Source: JAYTUJ01 sp043744615 (GTDB taxonomy: Bacteria > Patescibacteriota > Minisyncoccia > Phycocordibacterales > CAIRYW01). From it: DNA of 34,045 bases. Where the stretch lies: positions 1 through 34,045 of the forward strand of contig JAYTUJ010000012.1 in NCBI GenBank assembly GCA_043744615.1. Direction: 5' to 3'. Shown here in pieces: positions 7,553 to 13,884 of the stretch. The first letter of the stretch is position 1. Each line of letters begins with the position of its first letter. The position numbers and the translations under genes were made by a program. Under the pieces are notes generated by a model. The model ran no database searches, was not told where the DNA came from, and saw nothing but the letters and a program-made list of their open reading frames with translations.

Positions 7553-8281
7553 CTATTCTGCTGAGAGAGAGGTTTCATCTGGTCGATAAAAAACATGGCG
7601 GTAATTTAGAATCGTTTTATCTTTAGCTACTCTCCATGGAGTATCGATGTGCGACAAGTCAGAAAGCTCTTTTGCCGTTTTTGAAGCAAGTCGCTCAAGC
7701 TCAGTATCTATATGCTTTAATTCTGACGCACTCAAAAAAGATACCTCTGGATCATTTGTAACTAAATATTTTTTTTGGTCATACTTAAAAAATTTACTAT
7801 TGACCTCGACAAGTTGACGACTATTTTGAAGTTCACGAGAGATCTTTGCAAATGAAACAGGACTTGGTCCATGTGTATTTTTTATATAAGTAGCTCCAAT
7901 CAAATACTGCTGAGTTTTTTCATAGTAATCAAAATCGATAAAATAAAGTAATTTATACAAAGCTGTCTGGCCTATATTTGGACGGTTGCCGACTTTGCTC
8001 ACCACATATAACAGTACCTGTTTAAATTTTTCAATATTTTCTTTTGGAATTTCTTTCACTATTACTTCTTGAGTAAGAAGACTTTGTTGATTAGAATTTT
8101 TCTCTAATGTTTCTTTAGATATACCAAAAATACTTGCAAAAAGTGCCTTTTGATCTTCTGTAGGTTTTGTCTCCCCCTTCTCAAGTTTGAGATATGTAGG
8201 ACGAGATATACCAAGACTTTGTGCAACTTGAAGTTGAGAAAGACCTGACTTTTTACGATTAATTTGGATATATGTAGACAT
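7553..8281 (-). CDS. Panacea-domain (DUF4065/SocA-like) antitoxin with N-terminal XRE HTH
   Basis: 242 residues from ATG 8281. The N-terminus is a Cro/C1-type helix-turn-helix (SGLSQLQVAQSLGISRPTYLKLEKG). The C-terminal half is a Panacea domain (GQTALYKLLYFIDFDYYEKT ... YIKNTHGPSPVSFAKI ... DTPWRVAK). Panacea domains are known as interchangeable antitoxin modules paired with many unrelated toxins (PanAT systems); here the partner is the RelE-like protein. The HTH implies autorepression. I prefer ATG 8281 over 8302 because a TACATT -10 ends 6 nt before it and the HTH begins right after. TTACA/TGTAA repeats upstream are candidate operators. Confidence 0.85.
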   Translation of the reverse strand: MSTYIQINRKKSGLSQLQVAQSLGISRPTYLKLEKGETKPTEDQKALFASIFGISKETLEKNSNQQSLLTQEVIVKEIPKENIEKFKQVLLYVVSKVGNRPNIGQTALYKLLYFIDFDYYEKTQQYLIGATYIKNTHGPSPVSFAKISRELQNSRQLVEVNSKFFKYDQKKYLVTNDPEVSFLSASELKHIDTELERLASKTAKELSDLSHIDTPWRVAKDKTILNYRHVFYRPDETSLSAE

Positions 8282-8287
8282 ACATAC

Positions 8288-8345
8288 AATGTAACACGAC
8301 ATCGTATACTTTACAAATTTACCTTACATAGTGTAAAAATGTAAA
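8288..8345 (-). promoter_or_regulatory. Promoter and candidate operator of the Panacea/RelE operon
   Basis: Minus strand TTGTAA (8316-8311), 17-bp spacer, TACATT (8293-8288), 6 nt to ATG 8281. Upstream lie TTTACA (8310-8315), TTACA-TAG-TGTAA (8324-8336, perfect inverted repeat) and a further TGTAAA (8340-8345). Repeated TTACA/TGTAA half-sites are likely binding sites for the HTH antitoxin. Confidence 0.55.
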
Positions 8346-8349
8346 GACT

Positions 8350-8916
8350 TTAATATTTTCTGATGACTCCTTTAACAACGGCGGCAATTCTAAAATTTTC
8401 TTTTGGATAAATTGGTTTAAAATCTTTATTTGCTGGTTCAAGATATAATTGAGCTCCTTTTTTGCGAAGATACTTCATTGTCCAGCCACCATCGACTTCT
8501 GCAATTACAATATCTCCTATTTTTGGTTCTTGCTTTCGTTCTACAATAACAAGATCACCTTCTTTGATTCCTTCGTCTATCATTGAATCCCCTTTTACTT
8601 CAAGAATATAACTTGCTTCTTTGTGCTCAATTAAATAATCGTCAATACTGAGTGTATCTTTAAAATCGGAATCAGCCATTGTTGGAATTCCCGCTTCAAC
8701 CAAACCAAGAAAAGGAACTTCATTAAATGCTCGATTAGGAGTTAACTTACCATTTGAATCTTTGGATACAATATCCATGTCTACAAGTTTTTGTATTAAT
8801 TTATATACAGCATTTTTTGATTTGAAACCAGTAAGTTCCATAATCTCTTTGTATCCGGGCATTCGCTTGTTTTTTTGATAAAAAGCGATGAACTTGTTTT
8901 TGTATTCTTCGATCAT
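8350..8916 (-). CDS. lexA: LexA-type SOS repressor (S24 self-cleaving)
   Basis: 188 residues. The N-terminal winged-helix part (residues 1-60: PGYKEIMELTGFKSKNAVYKLIQKLVDMDIV) is followed by the cleavage site Ala75-Gly76 in LVEAGIPTMAD and the S24 peptidase domain with Ser111 in VKGDSM and Lys148 in WTMKYL. In the SOS response RecA-ssDNA stimulates self-cleavage and derepression. A small gene lies 33 bases upstream on the same strand, and its promoter contains a Gram-positive-type LexA box, so lexA is probably autoregulated through that promoter. A weaker local TATTAT also precedes the ATG. All catalytic residues are intact. Confidence 0.9.
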   Translation of the reverse strand: MIEEYKNKFIAFYQKNKRMPGYKEIMELTGFKSKNAVYKLIQKLVDMDIVSKDSNGKLTPNRAFNEVPFLGLVEAGIPTMADSDFKDTLSIDDYLIEHKEASYILEVKGDSMIDEGIKEGDLVIVERKQEPKIGDIVIAEVDGGWTMKYLRKKGAQLYLEPANKDFKPIYPKENFRIAAVVKGVIRKY

Positions 8917-8949
8917 ATAAATAATAGTATCAAAATTTAAGAGTTCATG

Positions 8950-9159
8950 TTAGAAAAAAAGTGATGGTACGATATTTGCCATTCGTCTCATCCAATTTGC
9001 ATTACTTGCTTGAGCAAATCGTGATAAGCGAGAGAGTAAAAACTTGTGTTGTTTTGACTCACGAGCATATGAGACTCCTTTAATAATTTTAAGATCAATT
9101 TGCTGATTAATCTTTGAAAGCTCGGTTTCTATTGTTTTGATTAAATTGTTTTTACTCAT
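8950..9159 (-). CDS. Small basic protein upstream of lexA, SOS-controlled, unknown function
   Basis: 69 residues from ATG 9159 (MSKNNLIKTIETELSKIN...). No membrane segment or known motif is visible. The centre is basic (KIIKGVSYARESKQHKFL, LSRLSRFAQ) and the end is hydrophobic (MANIVPSLFF). An ORF start further upstream at 9219 is excluded because the promoter (TTGACA-17-TATACT) covers it. The LexA box in that promoter and the 33-base gap to lexA indicate a DNA-damage-inducible bicistron. By position it is comparable to small SOS genes adjacent to lexA in Firmicutes, but without sequence similarity that I can recognise. Confidence 0.7.
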   Translation of the reverse strand: MSKNNLIKTIETELSKINQQIDLKIIKGVSYARESKQHKFLLSRLSRFAQASNANWMRRMANIVPSLFF

Positions 9160-9197
9160 ATATTTAAGTGTTTTTTGATTTAAAACGTTATATATGT

Positions 9198-9226
9198 AGT
9201 ATAGTGAACTATGGTTCACCTGTCAA
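9198..9226 (-). promoter_or_regulatory. SOS promoter with GAAC-N4-GTTC LexA box in the spacer
   Basis: Minus strand TTGACA (9226-9221), 17-bp spacer, TATACT (9203-9198). The spacer holds a perfect inverted repeat GTGAAC-CATA-GTTCAC (9219-9204). GAAC-N4-GTTC is the core of the Bacillus-type LexA (DinR) box. Repressor bound there would block RNA polymerase. The lexA gene is next but one downstream. Confidence 0.85.
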
Positions 9227-9282
9227 TAAATCACCTAATGGAACGTGTGGATAACCTAATTATTTAGGTATTATGCCTCAGA

Positions 9283-9447
9283 CTAATCCCCTATTTTAAA
9301 TGCAACATAGATTCCCAAAATAGAACCAACAGCGCTTAATAGCATTGAACTAAAAGAAAACATACCTGCTCCCCACAATGAGGGAATATATCCACCGACT
9401 GTTCCACCGATAAACACAAAAATCCAAACTAATTTTTTTCGGTCCAT
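9283..9447 (-). CDS. Small two-helix membrane protein (54 residues)
   Basis: ATG 9447 to TAG 9283-9285. The sequence begins MDRKKLVWIFVFIGGTVGGY, then IPSLWGAGMFSFSS, then a second hydrophobic glycine-rich helix MLLSAVGSILGIYVAFK and ends in IGD. Two transmembrane helices with GG and GxxxG-like packing are clear. It starts 9 bases after the stop of the glycosyltransferase gene, so it is the last gene of that operon. I do not know a function; small conserved membrane proteins of this look occur widely in Parcubacteria. Confidence 0.75.
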   Translation of the reverse strand: MDRKKLVWIFVFIGGTVGGYIPSLWGAGMFSFSSMLLSAVGSILGIYVAFKIGD

Positions 9448-9456
9448 ATATTTATA

Positions 9457-10179
9457 TTATCTAATAACTTTCCATTCTTTGCTAAATGATCTTTTTAAAA
9501 AAGTTGTGCAGAACGCATTCATAAACCACAAACTTAATAGCTTTGGCCAGCCAATTATATGCGCTCGTCTTGATGTGTGCATAATATGCATACTTGATAT
9601 AAATTTTGTTTTACCGAGTTTAGATAATCGTTTAAACATATCAAAGTCTTCTCCGGCAACAAGTTTTTCATTGTAACCTTGTGTTTGTAAAAAAGATTCT
9701 TTTTTCATCATTTGAAATTCCCCACCTGCTGCTCCATGTTTAAAAATATTATTTAAGATATACAATATTGTATTTAAAATAAAAAAGAAAAAGTTATCTG
9801 CTGGTGTAGCATGCTCAGGAAGTACTTTTATAGCCACAGAAATCGCGACGACTTGAGGATCTTTTTGAAATTCTTCAACTGCTTTTTTAAAAAAATTATC
9901 GATATCGGGAATAATTACATCAGCATCGATAAATACTAAATAGTCTCCTACTGCTTTTGATGCTCCAATATTTCTACCTTGTGCAATTGTCTGTCGAGTT
10001 GGCACCCTATGTTCTAATACCTTGTGAGCGTATTTTTTTGAAATTTCTACTGTCGCATCTTTACTTCCTCCATCAGAAACAATAATTTCGTATGGTTGTG
10101 ATGAAAAAACTTTTAAATTCGAAAGTGTTTTTTCGATTGCTTTTGCTTCATTAAGTGTGGGAATGATAATAGAAATCAT
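9457..10179 (-). CDS. Family 2 glycosyltransferase
   Basis: 240 residues with a GT-A fold: MISIIIPTLNEAKAIEKTL at the N-terminus, nucleotide-binding IIVSDGGSKDATVE, metal-binding FIDADVIIP, acceptor-side GEDFDMFKRL, and a C-terminal hydrophobic stretch (PKLLSLWFMNAF) suggesting membrane association. It probably transfers a sugar from a nucleotide sugar to a lipid or surface acceptor at the inner membrane face. It is the sixth gene of the doxX operon, 6 bases after the dedA-like gene. Donor and acceptor cannot be read from the sequence. Confidence 0.85.
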   Translation of the reverse strand: MISIIIPTLNEAKAIEKTLSNLKVFSSQPYEIIVSDGGSKDATVEISKKYAHKVLEHRVPTRQTIAQGRNIGASKAVGDYLVFIDADVIIPDIDNFFKKAVEEFQKDPQVVAISVAIKVLPEHATPADNFFFFILNTILYILNNIFKHGAAGGEFQMMKKESFLQTQGYNEKLVAGEDFDMFKRLSKLGKTKFISSMHIMHTSRRAHIIGWPKLLSLWFMNAFCTTFLKRSFSKEWKVIR

Positions 10180-10185
10180 ACAGTG

Positions 10186-10761
10186 TTAATTTAAAGATGC
10201 GAGATATTTTGTAATAAGCTTTAATCCTATCACAATACCTAACCCTGCACAGATCACTAATCCAATTTTAAGAAAAGGAGGAATAACTATGTATATATTG
10301 CCAAGATAATAACCAACGATAATCATAATCGCACACCACAGAAACCCTCCAAGTAAGTTAATGGTTGCATATTTTTTAAATGAAACTTTTAAAATGCCTG
10401 ATGTAATAAGCGTAGCCAAAGAAAAACCCAATCCCATTGTTAGTTTTGAGATAATCAATAATTTTGTTTCAAAAGTTCTAAATCGTTTTTCTAATTTTTC
10501 AAAAATTTGTGGAGTTATGTGTATATAATTTCCCCATCGTAAAATAACTTTTCTTCCTCCAAAATAACCGACGCAGTACCACACAACGTCTGCAATAAAA
10601 TCGCCTGAAACTAAACTTATATACATTGGCAAAAAAGAAACTTCATTGATCGAATATAAAAATCCCCCACTTATCATAACAATTGGCCCTTCAAAAAAGG
10701 AACCTAAAAAAAGAAGAGCGTATTTTGAGGAATGAAAAAATAATAGTAGATGTTCAATCAT
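10186..10761 (-). CDS. DedA-family (VTT domain) membrane protein
   Basis: 191 residues, strongly hydrophobic, with five or six predicted helices. The family features FFEGPIVMISGGFLYS near the N-terminus, the SGDFIADVVWYCVGYFGGRK block, and the helix-breaking GFSLATLITSGILKVSFKKYA segment are visible. DedA/VTT proteins are linked to undecaprenyl-phosphate or phospholipid translocation across the membrane. Location between two GT2 genes fits recycling of the lipid carrier used in surface glycan assembly (inference). The start is 11 bases after the preceding stop. Confidence 0.85.
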   Translation of the reverse strand: MIEHLLLFFHSSKYALLFLGSFFEGPIVMISGGFLYSINEVSFLPMYISLVSGDFIADVVWYCVGYFGGRKVILRWGNYIHITPQIFEKLEKRFRTFETKLLIISKLTMGLGFSLATLITSGILKVSFKKYATINLLGGFLWCAIMIIVGYYLGNIYIVIPPFLKIGLVICAGLGIVIGLKLITKYLASLN

Positions 10762-10772
10762 ATTTGTTTAAT

Positions 10773-11528
10773 TTATGTGTTTATTTGTATGTTTTGAGAA
10801 ACGCATTTGTGTCGAGCCTTGAAAAAATTATAGAAATATAAAAAAGAAATCTTTAAAAAACCATGTTGTTGAAATCGTCGTGCAGATGTTTTTACAATAA
10901 AGTTTTTATCAAAAATCATGTTTCCCATTGGAGAAATTCTTTTTGCCATATCAGCACCATCGCCATAAAATGTATACGATGTATTGTAACCACCAACCTT
11001 ACTTAACACATCAGCCTTAAAAAAAACATTTCCTTCAATAATAATCCCTCCTTTGTGAGAATGGTTTAACACTTGATGTAACCACGGGTAAATATATTTT
11101 TGAATAAAAAGTGAAAAATTTCTAAATAAAGGTTTTGCATCGTAATAGTCGTAAGGCCCTGTAAGCATAATAATAGGCTCGTCAGTAGACTGCCCAGAAA
11201 CATCTTTAAATTGAGCCGCACCATTTGATATCCAATCTGTTTCGGGCAAACAATCAGCATCGAGATTTGCAATAATTTCACCACAAGCTTCTTTTCGTCC
11301 TCGTTCACGTGCCCATTGAGTACCTTTATTTATTTCGTCTACTAATATTATTTTGTTTGGATTTTGTTGAATAATTCTTTGTACAACTTGTGCGCTATTA
11401 TCTGTACTTGCATTGTTAACAACGATTATTTCAAAGTCTTCGTAATTTTGCTTTAAAAGCGCATGAAGGGCTGCTTCAATATCTTTTTCTTCATTATATA
11501 TCGGAATAATTACTGATACTTTTTTCAT
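10773..11528 (-). CDS. Family 2 glycosyltransferase
   Basis: 251 residues, GT-A type: MKKVSVIIPIYNEEKDIEAAL, IIVVNNASTDNSAQVV, and the metal site IANLDADCLPETDWI. The second half has EGNVFFKADVLSKVGGYN and GDGADMAKRIS in the acceptor region. It is clearly related in plan to the GT2 two genes downstream but not a near-copy. It is 2 bases from the stop of the upstream anchored protein gene, so co-transcription is certain on spacing alone. Substrates unknown. Confidence 0.86.
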   Translation of the reverse strand: MKKVSVIIPIYNEEKDIEAALHALLKQNYEDFEIIVVNNASTDNSAQVVQRIIQQNPNKIILVDEINKGTQWARERGRKEACGEIIANLDADCLPETDWISNGAAQFKDVSGQSTDEPIIMLTGPYDYYDAKPLFRNFSLFIQKYIYPWLHQVLNHSHKGGIIIEGNVFFKADVLSKVGGYNTSYTFYGDGADMAKRISPMGNMIFDKNFIVKTSARRFQQHGFLKISFLYFYNFFKARHKCVSQNIQINT

Positions 11529-11530
11529 AT

Positions 11531-12163
11531 CTATCGCAATTCGAGTGTTCGTCGTATTTGGTCAAATTGATTTAATAATTGTTCTCGATTAAATTTCTTT
11601 ATTGTTGTTGGATCATAATTTTCATACACGGTAGAGTGAATAAAATATCGAATCGCAACACACCGATTATGTTGTGAAAAAGCATATATAGTTTGCTCAT
11701 ATCTATTTCCTGCTGCTGCATCAGTCGAAGAAAATACTGAGTACGTTGTTTCATTATCTATAATTGTTTTTAAATCTTGTTGCGCGGGTACACTGTCGGC
11801 AAATAAACGAGCGTCGCAATGTTGATCAAAAGGAACTTCTTCAAAACTTATGTATGAATCTTTTGATAAATTTGTTCCTTGTGCAAAAGAAGTTGGGATT
11901 GTAAATCGCACACCAGAAATTGTTTTTTCTGGACTCACTGCATGTTTAAACCCTTCATCAATTATATATGTCGTATCGTTAAATTTTATAGACGAAGTAG
12001 TTTGTGGAAGACTTATTGAAAAATGGTAGGCTGAATTAACATATTCTTGATTATCATCATTGTTATCATCAAGAGTTTCTTTATGAAACATTCGATACGA
12101 AACACCGAATCCAATAATAAACGCAAGGAGTATAACAATACCAACGTAAGGTTTTTTCATCAT
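11531..12163 (-). CDS. Membrane-anchored exported protein of unknown function
   Basis: 210 residues. An N-terminal signal anchor (PYVGIVILLAFIIGFGVSY) is followed by an acidic linker (DDNNDDNQEY) and a soluble beta-rich domain with two cysteines (QHCDARLF and NRCVAIRY) that could form a disulfide outside the membrane. No family is recognised. It starts MM, so ATG 12160 is an alternative. It is the third gene of the doxX operon, 14 bases after the TIM-barrel-like gene. Confidence 0.65.
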   Translation of the reverse strand: MMKKPYVGIVILLAFIIGFGVSYRMFHKETLDDNNDDNQEYVNSAYHFSISLPQTTSSIKFNDTTYIIDEGFKHAVSPEKTISGVRFTIPTSFAQGTNLSKDSYISFEEVPFDQHCDARLFADSVPAQQDLKTIIDNETTYSVFSSTDAAAGNRYEQTIYAFSQHNRCVAIRYFIHSTVYENYDPTTIKKFNREQLLNQFDQIRRTLELR

Positions 12164-12177
12164 TTAATAATAGCACG

Positions 12178-13338
12178 CTACTGATATTGAATATATATCG
12201 GTTGTGGAGTGAGTGAAAGAATTTCTGATGGAGTTGTCAGACGAGTACTTGGCGCTCGAAGATCGTTTTTATAAAATAATTTAAAGCCGGTAAACTGTAC
12301 TGGTTCGGGAGCAACAACTTGATTATAGGTTCCAATCTTTTTTTGAGCTGGTCCCCAACCGTCCATATGAATTACAATTTGAACTTCCGGAAGTGGCGCA
12401 ATCTTTTTATAATTTGTGACCATGTTTTGAGTGTACCGATGCACAATCAAAACTTTTGGTGGCAAATTATTTTTCTTTACCAAATCTGCTAAATAATTAG
12501 CTACATAATTTATATCAGTTGCATCCATTGTTCCAACAACAGTTCCTGGCTTTGCTCCTGTCTTCATTGAAAATTCAGGGTCGATTGCGAGGTGAACTTG
12601 GGGCATCTTTAAATATTTTTCAAGTAAAGGAATTTCTGTTTGCAAATTACTTAATGCAACTTGAACATCAAGAATTAAAATCCCTTTTACTTTATCAGCC
12701 ATTTCAAGGGCATGATCAATTTCTTTTTCAGGCATTCGTAATCGATACTTTCCATCACCAGCACTTCCTTGAGCAGTTACGGCTATATAATGAATAGCGG
12801 GTATTACAGGGGTATTAGGATCAGCACGATTCCATTTATCTTGTTCAAAAGAAAGTTTTTTTAATACTTCGTCTTCAGAATATTCTCCGAGAACTCCCAT
12901 TCCTTTTGAATAAAAGTTTCCATAAAAAGCAAGAATCCTTTTAAAAGGCAATATCGCACCCGCGTTTGGATAGACAGTTTTTGCTGGCCATACATATGTT
13001 TTTACTGTGGTTGAAGCCAGTTTTGTTGAGGAAACTTTTTTTGTAGAAGTCCCCGTGCTTGAAGAAACTTTTAACGACAACGACGAAGTGGTTGCAACAC
13101 TTACAACAACATCTCGATGTGCAAGATGCAACATACGCTTGTCGTAATCAGCGATATCTAAAACCGATACAGGTACAACTATTTTTTTTACAACTTTTTT
13201 TATATCTTTCGTTTGAGTGCTCAATTCATTATATGAAACAGAAAACAACTTACTCTGTCCAAATGCATACAATGCAATTGAACATGCAATAAAAATTACA
13301 CTGCCTATGATTATTTTTTTGTTATTTTTTGAGCTAAT
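12178..13338 (-). CDS. Signal-anchored TIM-barrel-like exoprotein, probable non-AUG start
   Basis: The frame is open from 13350. The first conventional start (TTG 13272) would begin in the middle of a hydrophobic helix. I place the start at ATT 13338, giving SSKNNKK-IIIGSVIFIACSIALYAFG, a textbook basic-plus-hydrophobic signal anchor, 8 bases after the doxX stop. After a Ser/Thr-rich linker comes a conserved domain: ILAFYGNFYSKGMGVLGEYS, VIPAIHYIAVTAQG, KGILILDVQVA, HLAIDPEFSM, VLIVHRYTQNMV and VQIVIHMDGWG. Spaced strands ending in Asp/His fit a TIM barrel. Similar proteins occur as lipoproteins in Actinobacteria. Function unknown. An ATT start or sequencing loss of an ATG are both possible. 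Confidence 0.65.
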   Translation of the reverse strand: MSSKNNKKIIIGSVIFIACSIALYAFGQSKLFSVSYNELSTQTKDIKKVVKKIVVPVSVLDIADYDKRMLHLAHRDVVVSVATTSSLSLKVSSSTGTSTKKVSSTKLASTTVKTYVWPAKTVYPNAGAILPFKRILAFYGNFYSKGMGVLGEYSEDEVLKKLSFEQDKWNRADPNTPVIPAIHYIAVTAQGSAGDGKYRLRMPEKEIDHALEMADKVKGILILDVQVALSNLQTEIPLLEKYLKMPQVHLAIDPEFSMKTGAKPGTVVGTMDATDINYVANYLADLVKKNNLPPKVLIVHRYTQNMVTNYKKIAPLPEVQIVIHMDGWGPAQKKIGTYNQVVAPEPVQFTGFKLFYKNDLRAPSTRLTTPSEILSLTPQPIYIQYQ

Positions 13339-13346
13339 AGCAAAAA

Positions 13347-13796
13347 TTATTTAACTTCTGGTGTTGAAGGTCCACTACATACACAAGTTTTGTTTGCATC
13401 ACACGCAGGACAACATGACTTTCCACAAAATTTAACTGAGATTTTTCCTGGGCCTGCACCAAAGATTGCAATTGTTGAAGCAAGAGTTGCTAAAGGAAAA
13501 CCAAATGCCATCATTCCGTTTGGCCACATAAGATATACAGCAACTGCCATAATAATAGAAAGAAAAGCAGAGGCTACACATGACCATACTCCAAGACCAA
13601 TTAAAACTCCACCGACAAGTTCACCGTATGAGACGATGTAGGTAAGAAATGTAGGAATATGCATACTACTCATAAACTTAATTGTGTTTGGCATATCAGA
13701 AACTTTTGCCCATCCACTTGATATAAAAATCACCGCAATAATAATTCGAGAAATAAAAAGTGCAATGTCTGCACGTGCATGTAATATTTTTTTCAT
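13347..13796 (-). CDS. DoxX-family membrane protein with Cys-rich tail
   Basis: 149 residues, four hydrophobic helices. The N-terminal ARADIALFISRIIIAVIFISSGWAK and central YGELVGGVLIGLG are typical of DoxX/DoxD-like proteins, a loosely characterised family linked to redox or thiosulfate metabolism. The C-terminal tail is unusual: FCGKSCCPACDANKTCVC has six cysteines in 18 residues, enough for a metal site or disulfides. It is the first gene of the seven-gene envelope operon. The promoter is an extended -10 (TGTTAAAAT) 6 nt before the ATG. Confidence 0.8.
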   Translation of the reverse strand: MKKILHARADIALFISRIIIAVIFISSGWAKVSDMPNTIKFMSSMHIPTFLTYIVSYGELVGGVLIGLGVWSCVASAFLSIIMAVAVYLMWPNGMMAFGFPLATLASTIAIFGAGPGKISVKFCGKSCCPACDANKTCVCSGPSTPEVK

Positions 13797-13802
13797 AATT
13801 TA

Positions 13803-13811
13803 ATTTTAACA
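13803..13811 (-). promoter_or_regulatory. Extended -10 promoter of the doxX operon, leaderless
   Basis: Minus strand TGT-TAAAAT (13811-13803), 6 nt to the ATG at 13796. The -35 region is weak. Confidence 0.55.
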
Positions 13812-13847
13812 TACAAAAATTCGATTACTAGCAAGTTTTACTCAGTT

Positions 13848-13875
13848 TTGAGATTCTTTAAAAAATGCATATAAT
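13848..13875 (+). promoter_or_regulatory. valS promoter
   Basis: TTGAGA (13848-13853), 16-bp spacer, TATAAT (13870-13875). The valS ATG at 13885 is 9 nt further on, leaving a leader of about 0-3 nt. Confidence 0.7.
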
Positions 13876-13884
13876 ACAAGCCAT

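Noticed and set aside
8917..8949. A second LexA box directly before lexA (ATGAACTCTTAAATTTTGATAC)
   Set aside because: The GAAC half has no GTTC partner at the right spacing; the real box is in the upstream promoter.
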